This document shows positions 6,904 through 14,389 of a stretch of 24,927 nt of DNA, piece by piece. How positions within the stretch are numbered: position 1 is the first letter of the stretch; each line of letters begins with the position of its first letter. The stretch covers positions 1-24,927 of the IMG/VR virus record IMGVR_UViG_3300042881_002872, one strand, 5' to 3'. The notes beneath the pieces were generated by a model that saw only the letters and a list, made by a program, of their open reading frames with translations, had not been told where the DNA came from and searched no databases. The stretch comes from a virus. Position numbers and translations under genes: made by a program.

Positions 6904-7659
6904 ATGAGCGAAAGCCTGGTGCGAAAGAACTGTTTGACCGTCCTCAAGTCTGCCAATGAAGAAGGCATGGTTGAGGCGTTTGTCTCGGTCTACAACCTGA
7001 AGGACTCTCACGGAGAGCGGATGCGCTATGGTTGCTACGGCGAATCCCTAGCGAAGAAGATGCCCAAGGTTGCCTATTTCCACAACTGGAGCGAACTCGT
7101 TGGCAAGGTCGTTGAAGCTAGGGAGATTCCTGCTGGTGATCCTTCCCTGCCTGAATCTATCCGCGAATTTGGCGGTCTTTTTGTGAAGTGCCAATTCTCG
7201 ATGGATGTCCAGAAGGCAAAGGAGACTTTTGCGCTGATTCGGGATGGCGTCCTTGATGAGTGGTCTGTCGGCTACTACGAAAAGGGGCGCGAGATTGAGG
7301 GTGAAGATTACTGGGTGACTGCGACCGATCTAGTCGAAGTGTCCCCGGTTTTGCGTGGCTCCAACCCTGCCACGTCCACAGTTTCAGTTAAGGCGTCTGG
7401 AGCGCCGTTTGCTGATGAACTCGGTTCGGTTCGTGAGGCCGTGTCGAAACTTGTTACCAGATCCAAAGAAGTCGCTGAACTTCGCAAATCCAAAGGCGGT
7501 GCGTTCTCTCCTGAGAATCTTGAGCTGCTCAAGCAGATGCGTGAAGAGATTGACGGCTTTATTGCGGACAACGACCAAAAGCAAGAACCCGAAGCACCTG
7601 ACGCTGATGCTCAATTAGCACTTGCGGCTGTCGCTGAGGCTGTCCTTGCACTTTCGTAA
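6904..7659 (+). CDS. Prohead maturation protease (HK97/U35 type)
   Basis: This is a 251-residue serine protease that cleaves the scaffold or delta domain of the capsid protein during head maturation. ATG 6904 is used; GTG 6889 lies in the repeated element. Typical motifs are present: GMVEAFVSVYNLKDSHGERM, YFHNWSELVGKV with the likely catalytic His 60, and DEWSVGYY with the likely nucleophile Ser 121, followed by DLVEVSPVLRGSNP. The tail beyond residue 170 is Lys/Glu-rich and helical, probably scaffold-like. It sits immediately before the capsid gene (4-nt gap), the usual order. Confidence 0.92.
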   Translation: MSESLVRKNCLTVLKSANEEGMVEAFVSVYNLKDSHGERMRYGCYGESLAKKMPKVAYFHNWSELVGKVVEAREIPAGDPSLPESIREFGGLFVKCQFSMDVQKAKETFALIRDGVLDEWSVGYYEKGREIEGEDYWVTATDLVEVSPVLRGSNPATSTVSVKASGAPFADELGSVREAVSKLVTRSKEVAELRKSKGGAFSPENLELLKQMREEIDGFIADNDQKQEPEAPDADAQLALAAVAEAVLALS

Positions 7660-7663
7660 CGCT

Positions 7664-8971
7664 ATGAATTTCACTCAAAAAGAAACTGAACTGCGCTCCA
7701 AAATGGAGCCAATCATTGTGAAGGCTCAGGCTGGCACGGCTTCCTCGGAAGAAGTGACCGCACTGAAGGCTATGACCGACGAACTGACTTCCCTCAAGGC
7801 TCAAATGGAAGCTGCCGTTGCGGCTGAAAAGGCACAGGCTGACCTGGCGGCTGGTAAGGGCGTCAATGCTCTTGATACCACTGCAAAGGCTGAATCTGCT
7901 GTTCTTTCGAGCAAGGGTTTGACCTTTGACGACCGTCCAGAGATGACCGAGAAGCAAGCTCGAATCTATGGTACTGACGAACACGTCAAGGCATTTGTTG
8001 ACTTCTTCATGACCAAGGGTAAGCCAAGCGATACCCAGACTCTTAAGGTCGTCAACGAAATGGTTGATACTGAAGGTGGATTCTTCGTTCCTCCTCAGTT
8101 TATGACTGACCCGATCCAGCGAAAGGTGGCTCCGTACCGGTTGCAGAACTTGGTGACCAACTTCCAAGCCGCAAGCAACCAGATCAAGTACCCGACGATC
8201 CGGTACACCGCCGACGATCTGTATACCTCCGGTATGCGTCCGATCCTCACGGGTGAGCAACCTGCCTCAGCTACTGCGGCAAACGTGAACCCTGAGCCGG
8301 TATTCGGTGAGACTGTGATCAACATTCACACGTACATGGCGACCCTGCCTGTTACCAACGACTTCTTGGAAGATACAGTGAACTTCGGTTCTTGGATCAC
8401 CACGAACTTGATGGAAATGGCGGCTGTGAACATTGATGGCTTGATTGCAAACGGTCTCGGTGGAAACCTCGGACCGCTCGGCTTGGTCACTGCTTCTGCA
8501 ACTGGCTTCGCTAACGGTATCACCAACGTTGCCACAACTGTCAACGACTCCTTCTCCTGGCAAGACCTGGTGGGAGTCACAATGGAGCTTCCTGAGCAAT
8601 ACGCATCCAACGGTACTTTTGTCATGAACCGACAATCGGCTGGAAAGGCTGCGATCACTCTGCAAGGTTCAGACGGTCAGCCGATCTTCCGGCGTGGCGG
8701 TGTCAACAACGGTATCACTGATGCTCAGCCTGACACTTTGAACGGTTACCCGATTGCTTACTCCGCTCATATGCCGAACTTGGCTGATGGCGCGTTGCCT
8801 GTGATCTTCGGTGATCTGTCCCAATACGTGCTTGCTCGACGCGGTGTGATGACCATTAAGGTTCAGCAAGAAGTGAACTACACTTCCAACCGAACCTTGT
8901 TCACTCTGCGCTACCGAATCGGCGGCGCACCGGCACAACCAGCGGCGTTCAGAACGCTCCGATGCATCTAA
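7664..8971 (+). CDS. Major capsid protein (HK97 fold, with N-terminal delta domain)
   Basis: This is a 435-residue protein from ATG 7664; an in-frame upstream start at 7622 would overlap the protease and is rejected. Residues 1 to about 65 form an Ala/Glu/Lys-rich coiled coil (ETELRSKMEPIIVKAQAG; LTSLKAQMEAAVAAEKAQ), the delta/scaffold domain removed by the protease. From about 125 the Phage_capsid fold follows: VDTEGGFFVPPQF, then IKYPTIRY, TLPVTNDFLEDTV, and AAVNIDGLIANG. The C-terminus RGVMTIKVQQEVNYTSNRTLFTLRYRIGG is the usual P-domain end. There is no clear SD, so it is probably translated by coupling to the protease. Confidence 0.94.
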   Translation: MNFTQKETELRSKMEPIIVKAQAGTASSEEVTALKAMTDELTSLKAQMEAAVAAEKAQADLAAGKGVNALDTTAKAESAVLSSKGLTFDDRPEMTEKQARIYGTDEHVKAFVDFFMTKGKPSDTQTLKVVNEMVDTEGGFFVPPQFMTDPIQRKVAPYRLQNLVTNFQAASNQIKYPTIRYTADDLYTSGMRPILTGEQPASATAANVNPEPVFGETVINIHTYMATLPVTNDFLEDTVNFGSWITTNLMEMAAVNIDGLIANGLGGNLGPLGLVTASATGFANGITNVATTVNDSFSWQDLVGVTMELPEQYASNGTFVMNRQSAGKAAITLQGSDGQPIFRRGGVNNGITDAQPDTLNGYPIAYSAHMPNLADGALPVIFGDLSQYVLARRGVMTIKVQQEVNYTSNRTLFTLRYRIGGAPAQPAAFRTLRCI

Positions 8972-8980
8972 GGAAAAACA

Positions 8981-9430
8981 ATGAACCTAACATCTAACTA
9001 TCGAATCGAACGTGTTGCTCCTGATGGTACAGCGGCTTCCACGTTCACTCTTGCGGCTGGAACTACGACCGTAAACTCTGCGGCTGTTGACCTTCTGGAC
9101 TTTGCTTCCGTGGTCTTTTCTGCTCACATTGGCGCGATCACTGGCTCCGGTCAGGTGATCTTCACTGTGGAAGGATCGGCAAACGGCTCTACTGGATGGA
9201 CTGCCCTCACGGGTGCTACTACGACTGTCGTTGGCTCGGCTAACTCCAACAAGATCGCGCTCATTGGTGTTGCGCGTCCGGCGTCGCCGTACCGATACGT
9301 GCGGCTTGTCTCGGCTCGAACCGTTGCCAACGTCGTACTTGACGCTGTGACTGCATTTGCTGGAGATGGTCGGCTTAGCGCTCCAACTCACCCAACAGCA
9401 ACTGTTGCGGCTTCTGTCTACGTCGCTTAA
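8981..9430 (+). CDS. Capsid-associated / decoration-like protein (hypothetical)
   Basis: This is a 149-residue protein with AAGGA 6 nt before ATG 8981. It is Ala/Thr/Val/Ser-rich and looks all-beta (VVFSAHIGAITGSGQVIFTVEG, ASPYRYVRLVSARTV, NVVLDAVTAFAGDG). The P-x-R-Y-V-R-L stretch is seen in proteins found directly after phage capsid genes, often annotated as hypothetical or putative head decoration. No signal peptide or TM. It is the last gene before a strong terminator, so it shares a unit with protease and capsid. The role is inferred from position and fold type. Confidence 0.65.
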   Translation: MNLTSNYRIERVAPDGTAASTFTLAAGTTTVNSAAVDLLDFASVVFSAHIGAITGSGQVIFTVEGSANGSTGWTALTGATTTVVGSANSNKIALIGVARPASPYRYVRLVSARTVANVVLDAVTAFAGDGRLSAPTHPTATVAASVYVA

Positions 9431-9454
9431 TTGCGGCAATAGCAGGATCAAAAG

Positions 9455-9489
9455 CACCTCCCTAGCGATAGGGGGGTGTTTAGTTTTAT
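9455..9489 (+). terminator. Intrinsic terminator of the protease-capsid unit
   Basis: CACCTCCCTA (9455-9464) pairs with TAGGGGGGTG (9469-9478) in a 10-bp stem with one G-T wobble. It is closed by a GCGA tetraloop (GNRA type) and followed by TTTAGTTTTAT. It lies 25 nt after the stop of the decoration-like gene. The 3' arm and the U-rich tail contain element copy 4. Confidence 0.75.
9475..9483 (+). promoter_or_regulatory. GGTGTTTAG element, copy 4 (inside terminator)
   Basis: GGTGTTTAG, 6 nt, then ATG 9490. This copy lacks the leading TA (it is preceded by GGGG). It overlaps the 3' arm of the terminator hairpin, so stop and restart signals are fused in about 35 bases. Confidence 0.6.
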
Positions 9490-10131
9490 ATGCCGCGAGC
9501 AAACTACCCTACGACCTCCGAACTCACTGGATACCTCGGCTCACCTACTTTGCCGACGGTGATTTCCAGCGGCTACCAATCCATGCTCGATTCGGCGGTT
9601 GAAGATTTCGAGAGGCTCACCGGGATCAAGCCTTTCAAGGCAGACGCGAACGCAAGCACCACGATCTTTAGTTCAGCCCATGAGAGCGGTGATGCGCTTT
9701 ATTTGCCAACGACGTATTTCACGCTGACTTCATTAAAAGCAAACGTTACTCCGAGCGATGCGGGTACTGAATTGGTGGTAGACCAGGATTACTTCTTGCT
9801 CCCTGAAGCTGGACCTTATGACATGGTGCGCTTCCGTGGTCCTCGCTCGTTTGGGATCAAGGATTTCAGCGTGACTGGTCGCAAGGGATACAGCACGACG
9901 ATTCCTGAGGACGTGTTTGAGGCGATCCTGCTGAAGGCGGCGGTTACGATCTACAACTATCAGGCAAACGCGGCTGGTGGCAATTACGAGAAGGTCAAAC
10001 AAGGTCCGGTTGAGCTAACCTACGGCGCGTCAGGCTCGGAGCTTGTTGAAGGGCTGGGTGGCAAAGCAAGAGCCGCTGAGGAGCGATTCAACGCTGTGGT
10101 TGCCAAGTACAAGCGCATGGTGATTCTATGA
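9490..10131 (+). CDS. Head-tail connector (HK97 gp6-like)
   Basis: This is a 213-residue protein. The N-terminus has the gp6-type pattern: a helix SSGYQSMLDSAVEDFERLTGIKPF, then beta strands (YFTLTSLKANV, ELVVDQDYFLLP) and a C-terminal helical half (PEDVFEAILLKAAVTIYNYQ; KARAAEERFNAVVAKYKRM). Members of this family form the adaptor ring under the portal. The start is the ATG 6 nt after element copy 4. The 3' end overlaps the next gene by 4 nt (ATGA). The assignment rests on fold pattern and on being the first connector gene after the head genes. Confidence 0.75.
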   Translation: MPRANYPTTSELTGYLGSPTLPTVISSGYQSMLDSAVEDFERLTGIKPFKADANASTTIFSSAHESGDALYLPTTYFTLTSLKANVTPSDAGTELVVDQDYFLLPEAGPYDMVRFRGPRSFGIKDFSVTGRKGYSTTIPEDVFEAILLKAAVTIYNYQANAAGGNYEKVKQGPVELTYGASGSELVEGLGGKARAAEERFNAVVAKYKRMVIL

Positions 10132-10457
10132 TTCTGAGTTTGGCGGTGACGGTCAAGTTGCCAGTCTCCAACTCTATCGTGGGTGGGGAAGGGCATGGCG
10201 GTCAAACGTTCTCGGCTGGGACTGCGGACACGGTGCAGATAACGCCCATGACAACGACTGCGGCTTACGAACTTACGGGGGTGGATATTGATCGTCCGTT
10301 CCTGCTCCTGACCACTCCGGCGTCTGCTTCGCTCTACGTTATGGGCGGGGTGGTGGAGTTTAGTTCGCGCTCATTTCGGATTATGCGTCCACCATTTACT
10401 TTCAACGTTGTACCAATCGCTTCTAATTGCAACGTGATTCTCTCGGAGATTTTATAA
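10128..10457 (+). CDS. Putative head-tail joining protein (hypothetical)
   Basis: This is a 109-residue, mostly beta protein (LSLAVTVKLPVSNSIVGG, QITPMTTTAAYELTG, FTFNVVPIASNCNVILSEIL). The start overlaps the connector stop (ATGA). It occupies the slot usually held by the head-closure (stopper) protein between the gp6-like connector and the tail terminator, but I see no specific family motif. The name is by position only. Confidence 0.6.
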   Translation: MILSLAVTVKLPVSNSIVGGEGHGGQTFSAGTADTVQITPMTTTAAYELTGVDIDRPFLLLTTPASASLYVMGGVVEFSSRSFRIMRPPFTFNVVPIASNCNVILSEIL

Positions 10458-10458
10458 G

Positions 10459-10911
10459 ATGGCATTTTCTGATCATTACAGGCCGATTTTGGATGAGCTG
10501 CACGATGCGGTTGTTGCTGAGTGGGGGCTGAGCGAAGCGAACGTGTACATGGGTTCGCCAGGACTCGAGATCAACATTCCTCACGCGATCATCGCTCCAC
10601 AGCGGATCACCACGGATAGGAACAGCGAGTATGGGACGGGTAGAAAACCAGCAGGAATTTTCACCGTCACCGTTCGCGGGGAGTTTGCGATCACTGCGAG
10701 TACCCAGCGACCGATTGATCTTGTATTTGATCAGGTTGATGCGCTTTGCTTTGCGATTGAAACCAACGCGACGTTTGGCACTCTGGGGATGATGCCGCTC
10801 GTGGAAGAAGTCGGGCTTGACGAGATTACCGGGGAGATGGACGGTTCGGGTCAACGGCGAACGGTTGTTGAGATGGTCGTAAGTTTCGTGGTGCAGAGGG
10901 CGCGTGGCTAG
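10459..10911 (+). CDS. Putative tail terminator / tail completion protein
   Basis: This is a 150-residue protein. It starts with a helix (YRPILDELHDAVVAEWGLSE), then strands with PHAIIAPQRIT, FTVTVRGEFAIT, IDLVFDQVDALCFAIE and a final TVVEMVVSFVVQRAR. Alternation of an N-terminal helix, a beta sheet and a long central helix fits tail terminator proteins (lambda U / HK97 gp9-like), which cap the tail and join it to the head. It precedes a gp10-like gene, overlapping it by 8 nt. No strong SD. Confidence 0.6.
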   Translation: MAFSDHYRPILDELHDAVVAEWGLSEANVYMGSPGLEINIPHAIIAPQRITTDRNSEYGTGRKPAGIFTVTVRGEFAITASTQRPIDLVFDQVDALCFAIETNATFGTLGMMPLVEEVGLDEITGEMDGSGQRRTVVEMVVSFVVQRARG

Positions 10912-11431
10912 GAAGCACCTTTCTTCTGCTTCGCTTTTCCAGGCTCATATCAAGGCGTTTGCCAAGATGAACGGGACTCACCGGGAGCTTGTTTTAAAGA
11001 GCGTTCAGCAGGCACGGCGCGACTTGCACAAGGAGATGAGCGGTTCAGTTAAGACGGATGCACTCCGTAAGATGGGTCACCCATACGGGCGCGGTGGATC
11101 GGCTGGAAGTGCAGGGCGCGGGCAGAGGGGGGATAGACGCGGACGCGCGAGTTTGGCGCCTAACCCGATCAACTGGCAGAGCGGAACGCTTAGACGTTCG
11201 ATCTACCTCACGGAACGGACTCCGGGTAATTGGTATCTGGGATCTTCGGCTCCTTATGCCAAGTACCAGCTTTCGCCGGATGGAACAAAGGGCAAAAACG
11301 GCAAAGGCGGCATGATTCGGCGCGGTGTGTTTGGTGGTCGCAAGATGGGCGGTTCTTTGGGACGAATTGAGCGGTATTGGCGGGCTAGGAACCGTGGGAT
11401 TCGTGAGGCTTTGAAGCGTCAAGGGTTCTAG
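10904..11431 (+). CDS. HK97 gp10-like neck / tail-completion protein
   Basis: This is a 175-residue, very basic protein (many Arg/Lys/Gly) with a GTG start at 10904 inside the previous gene; AGAGGG lies just upstream. A helical N-terminus (ELVLKSVQQARRDLHKEM) is followed by VKTDALRKMGHPYGR, a Gly/Arg-rich loop, then NPINWQSGTLRRSIYL and APYAKYQLSPDGTKG. The S-G-x-L-R-x-S-I and APYAxYQ patterns are those of HK97-gp10 family proteins. The C-terminus GRIERYWRARNRGIREALKRQ is an amphipathic helix. Its TAG stop (11429-11431) is the start of element copy 5. Confidence 0.72.
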   Translation: MARKHLSSASLFQAHIKAFAKMNGTHRELVLKSVQQARRDLHKEMSGSVKTDALRKMGHPYGRGGSAGSAGRGQRGDRRGRASLAPNPINWQSGTLRRSIYLTERTPGNWYLGSSAPYAKYQLSPDGTKGKNGKGGMIRRGVFGGRKMGGSLGRIERYWRARNRGIREALKRQGF

Positions 11432-11439
11432 GTGTTTAG
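11429..11439 (+). promoter_or_regulatory. TAGGTGTTTAG element, copy 5
   Basis: TAGGTGTTTAG, 6 nt, then ATG 11446 of the tail tube gene. The leading TAG is the stop codon of the gp10-like gene. It separates the connector block from the tail block. Confidence 0.6.
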
Positions 11440-11445
11440 CTTTGT

Positions 11446-12276
11446 ATGAGCGCACGACGCACCGATTTAAGCACCAAGTCCTTTACGATTGAGTCTCTTG
11501 ACTTGATCGCGCAAATTAGGTCTGATGATTTACAGCTAACGAATACACTTGTTGACGCTCGCGGTGCTTCTCGGTACGAAGTGCAGGTGCAAACTAAGCG
11601 AAGCGGCACTTTGAATTTTACGATTCAGAACACAACTTCTGGAGCTACTCCCGCGGACTACATCCCGCGAAGCAATTTGAGTGTGACGGCTTTAACGGCC
11701 GGCAGCTACAATTTCCTCGACCACTGGAAGAGCTTTACTTTGTCTTTGACCAATTCCACGGCTGACGGCTCGGGTGGTCGCGATGAGTTTACGTTTGCAA
11801 ACTACGTCGGCGGGTCGGCTTTGGAGCTAACTGTTGACGCTCAGGTTCCTGTTGCTGAGCTTCAGTATGACCAGGTCGTTGATATGCTGAGCGTAACGGC
11901 TGCTGACCGGGTGAAGGCAATGAGTGTAGACCTGGGATCGGGTCAGGCTATCAGCGGTAATGCTGTCCTGGCGTCGGTTGGGATTGGGTTCCAACGGGGT
12001 TCGATTATGATGGTTCCTCACACCTATCGCTGGACTGGCACTCCGGTTATTACGGGCGCGGTCACGACTGGTGCCACGGCTTTAATTAACAAAGCCATTT
12101 CTGGAACTTTTGGAGACTCGATTATGGATTTAGTCCATGACACCGGGGCTGGGATCATTACGATCACCGATGCAAGAGTCCAAAGTTTGACGGTCACTGT
12201 GAACGATTCAGACATTCAGACGATCAGCGGGGTTCTTGCTCTGGCTGGCGCACCAACATTTACTGCGAGTACATAA
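11446..12276 (+). CDS. Major tail (tube) protein, putative
   Basis: This is a 276-residue, Thr/Ser/Val-rich, all-beta-looking protein (KSFTIESLDLIAQIRSDD; SRYEVQVQTKRSGTLNFTIQ; TVTVNDSDIQTISGVLAL at the C-terminus). It starts 6 nt after element copy 5. It follows the connector/tail-completion genes and precedes the frameshifted chaperone pair and tape measure, the slot of the tail tube protein in siphoviruses. No family-specific motif was recognised; the call is by position and composition. Having its own element would suit a protein needed in high copy. Confidence 0.7.
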   Translation: MSARRTDLSTKSFTIESLDLIAQIRSDDLQLTNTLVDARGASRYEVQVQTKRSGTLNFTIQNTTSGATPADYIPRSNLSVTALTAGSYNFLDHWKSFTLSLTNSTADGSGGRDEFTFANYVGGSALELTVDAQVPVAELQYDQVVDMLSVTAADRVKAMSVDLGSGQAISGNAVLASVGIGFQRGSIMMVPHTYRWTGTPVITGAVTTGATALINKAISGTFGDSIMDLVHDTGAGIITITDARVQSLTVTVNDSDIQTISGVLALAGAPTFTAST

Positions 12277-12277
12277 C

Positions 12278-12412
12278 ATGAAAAGCGAAGAAGGAAAAAA
12301 GACAAAAGAGGGTGGATTTCCTGCCCATTCCATGCCGGCGCCAGTTGTAAAGGAAGACTTAATAACTGAGCCTGCACCTGCACCACAAGACGAAGAAGAA
12401 GAGGGCGAATAA
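12278..12412 (+). CDS. Small acidic, Pro-rich ORF (44 aa)
   Basis: ATG 12278 starts one base after the tail tube stop and the TAA at 12410-12412 shares its last A with the next ATG. The 44 residues start MKSEEGKKTKEGG, carry HSMPAPVV, and end in PAPAPQDEEEEGE. Both junctions are tight, which supports real translation. It resembles a charged, unstructured linker rather than a globular protein. It could be an assembly peptide, or could simply keep ribosomes moving into the chaperone gene. No family. Confidence 0.5.
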   Translation: MKSEEGKKTKEGGFPAHSMPAPVVKEDLITEPAPAPQDEEEEGE

Positions 12413-12876
12413 TGGGGCTGCTTGATACCTTGGAGAAGGATTACAAGGCAGAAGAGGAGTTCTCGGTCGAGCTTCCGGTGGCGTCGTTGCCAAATGGGAA
12501 GATGACGCTTTGGTTCCGTGGGTTCAAGGACGTCAACGAACGCCAGGCGGCGGCTAAGAAGGCAAACGGTTACTCGAAGGCCGCGCTTGTTTTGGGGAAG
12601 GCTCGAGAGCTTGGAATCACTGGCGATAACGAGGCGATTTCCGAACAACTAGCGGCGGTTCATTTGATCCATGCGACGTTTCTCAGATCCGAACCAGAAG
12701 AAGAGTTTTCGCTTCAAGATGCCATGCGTCTTTTGCGTCTCGGCGAAGCGTTCGTCTTACTTAAATTCCAGTGGGAACAGGGTCAGAAGACCGTACAAAG
12801 CGTGATGACTCAGTACTTTATTGATGAGGCAAAAAAAAACTCAGTGACAGTAGACGATTCCTTCTCTGCGGATTAA
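12412..12876 (+). CDS. Tail assembly chaperone, short form (gpG-like)
   Basis: This is a 154-residue protein between the tail tube and tape measure genes, the conserved place of the lambda G/GT pair. GAGGG lies upstream of the ATG. It begins with a beta strand region (EEFSVELPVASLPNGKMTLWFRG) and is then helical (NERQAAAKKANGYSKAALVLGKA; EEFSLQDAMRLLRLGEAFVLLKF). The stretch FVLLKFQWEQG ends the folded part; the 3' end carries a nine-A run (12831-12839) where a -1 shift gives the long form. Zero-frame reading past the run adds only NSVTVDDSFSAD. Confidence 0.75.
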   Translation: MGLLDTLEKDYKAEEEFSVELPVASLPNGKMTLWFRGFKDVNERQAAAKKANGYSKAALVLGKARELGITGDNEAISEQLAAVHLIHATFLRSEPEEEFSLQDAMRLLRLGEAFVLLKFQWEQGQKTVQSVMTQYFIDEAKKNSVTVDDSFSAD

Positions 12877-13016
12877 GGGATGCGGGTTCGCCGGCTGATG
12901 TGGTGCTGAAGCACTTTGACGATTTAGACGATTATGTTTTCAGCCTAGCGGCACTTGCGGAGATAGAGTTTGACGAGAAGGTTGCCATGGCTGGGATCAA
13001 TTTAGGAGTGAAATGA
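12412..13016 (+). CDS. Tail assembly chaperone, long form by -1 ribosomal frameshift (gpGT-like)
   Basis: After GCA AAA AAA a -1 shift continues AAA CTC AGT GAC and stays open to TGA 13014-13016, giving about 201 residues. The extension reads SRRFLLCGLRDAGSPADVVL and later FDDLDDYVFSLAALAEIEFDEKVAMAG. It has no start codon of its own near the run. It ends with ATGA overlapping the tape measure start at 13013. Such a -1 fusion between the two chaperone reading frames is conserved in long-tailed phages and sets the G:GT ratio on the tape measure protein. The gap between 12876 and 13013 would otherwise be empty. Confidence 0.75.
12831..12840 (+). promoter_or_regulatory. Slippery site for -1 programmed frameshift
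   Basis: The sequence is GGC followed by nine A and C; in the zero frame the codons are GCA AAA AAA AAC. It contains both A_AAA_AAA and the classic heptamer A_AAA_AAC. Either slip leads into the same -1 frame. No clear stimulatory hairpin or correctly spaced internal SD was identified. Confidence 0.75.
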
Positions 13017-14389
13017 GCGTTACAGATGTACTAGAAACCCAGTTTAAGCTTGATGCCTCGCAGTACAAGCGTGAGGCGGGCATGGTGACGTCATTCAACG
13101 ATACGCTGGGGCGCGATTTTAACAAGCTGAACGGCGTGATGGATGCGATGCGGCTTGCTGGTGTTGCGGCTGGGGTCGCTTTGGCTGGCATTGGGATTGC
13201 GGCGGCTGGAGCTTTTGCGGCGTTTAGGCAGTACGCGGCTTTTGAGTCCTTGGAGAATGGGCTGGTTGCGGTTGAAGGGAACGCAAAGAAAGCAAAACAG
13301 GCACTGGAAGATTTGAAGCGAATTGCTCGTCAGCCGGGGATTGGCTACGAAGAAGCAGTGCGTGGATATGCGGGGCTTCGGCGCGGTGGTGCGGATGCTG
13401 ATTTCTCCCAACGTGCGGTTGCGGCGGCTGGGAACGCGAACGCTTTTGCTGGCGGGAATATTGAGAGTTTCCAGCGCATGATGCTCGCGTTTGGGCAGAT
13501 CCTCAACAAACCATTCCTCCAAGGTGAGGAATTGATGCAACTTAACGAGGCTGGTATCCCAGCTTCTCGAATCATCCGTGAAAAATTTGGGACTGCTGAT
13601 GGTGCTGAGTTAAAGAAACTAGGCGTGACGTCTGGCATGGCGCTTGAGGCACTTGTTGAGGCGATGGAGAAGATGCCGGCCGCAGCCGGCGGTGCGCAGA
13701 ATCTTCTCGACAACATCGCAGGCGCGCTTAAGTTTGCGATGGCTGGATTTGGCGCTGGGCTTGCTTCCGGGGTTGGGAACCCGCTAAACTCGGTGCTTAA
13801 AACCCTAGACCAACTGAACTCCAACAAATACTTTGAGTCGCTCGGTGCAAACATCGGGCGCATCTTTGAGGCCGTTGCTGGTGGTGAGGGTGAGGGGCTG
13901 ATGAAGTTTGCCAATACGCTGGAGGTTCTTTCGATGGCGATTGCTGATGCGATGCCGGATATTATGTTCTGGCTCAAGGCTCTTTTGCTCACACTCGGGC
14001 CCGTCGGCATTGTTGCTCTTGAAAAACTTAAGGCACTGGAAGGAGATAGGTCTCTTGCAAAGGCTCAGCAAGAAAACGCTGATAATTTCCAGGCTATCAG
14101 GGAAGCACAGGATAAAGCCAAGGCAGAGACTGAAAAGCAAAAGACTGAGGATCAAAACTCTGCACAAGACCCTGCGACTCAGTTCCTACGCAAGATTGAA
14201 AAGAACACCGCCCAGGCTTTAGAGATTCAGAAGGCGGCTTTTGGTGGTGGTGAGCTTGCACGGATTGGGGTCACTGCCACGGAGATTCGCGGGAAGTCTA
14301 ACCGTGAGAAACTCGCTCACCAGATCGGCGTGGTTGGGCTTGATATGGCGTTTCCGGTGATGAGGCAAACGCGAAGGCTAGGCACTTAA
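13013..14389 (+). CDS. Tape measure protein (short)
   Basis: This is a 458-residue protein, AGGAG 4 nt before ATG 13013. The N-terminal region contains a hydrophobic GVAAGVALAGIGIAAAGAFAAF segment (about 49-70). It is followed by the tape-measure domain pattern: FESLENGLVAVEGNAKKAKQ, LKRIARQPGIGYEEAVRGYAGL, LAFGQILNKPFLQGEELMQLNEAGIP. A second hydrophobic stretch MFWLKALLLTLGPVGIVAL lies about 320-338 and a Lys/Gln/Glu-rich coil near 350-390. It sets tail length and enters the host membrane on DNA ejection. At about 0.15 nm per residue it predicts a tail near 70 nm. Its position after the frameshifted chaperone is diagnostic. Confidence 0.88.
   Translation: MSVTDVLETQFKLDASQYKREAGMVTSFNDTLGRDFNKLNGVMDAMRLAGVAAGVALAGIGIAAAGAFAAFRQYAAFESLENGLVAVEGNAKKAKQALEDLKRIARQPGIGYEEAVRGYAGLRRGGADADFSQRAVAAAGNANAFAGGNIESFQRMMLAFGQILNKPFLQGEELMQLNEAGIPASRIIREKFGTADGAELKKLGVTSGMALEALVEAMEKMPAAAGGAQNLLDNIAGALKFAMAGFGAGLASGVGNPLNSVLKTLDQLNSNKYFESLGANIGRIFEAVAGGEGEGLMKFANTLEVLSMAIADAMPDIMFWLKALLLTLGPVGIVALEKLKALEGDRSLAKAQQENADNFQAIREAQDKAKAETEKQKTEDQNSAQDPATQFLRKIEKNTAQALEIQKAAFGGGELARIGVTATEIRGKSNREKLAHQIGVVGLDMAFPVMRQTRRLGT

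Noticed and set aside
7559-8260. 233-aa minus-strand ORF inside the protease/capsid genes
   Set aside because: It is antisense to two well-supported structural genes, has no SD or promoter, and has a His/Ser/Arg-rich composition typical of a shadow frame.
12831-12839. Nine-A run as a sequencing error breaking one gene
   Set aside because: The zero-frame product has the normal gpG-like length and the -1 frame ends exactly at the tape measure start, the conserved layout of a programmed shift.
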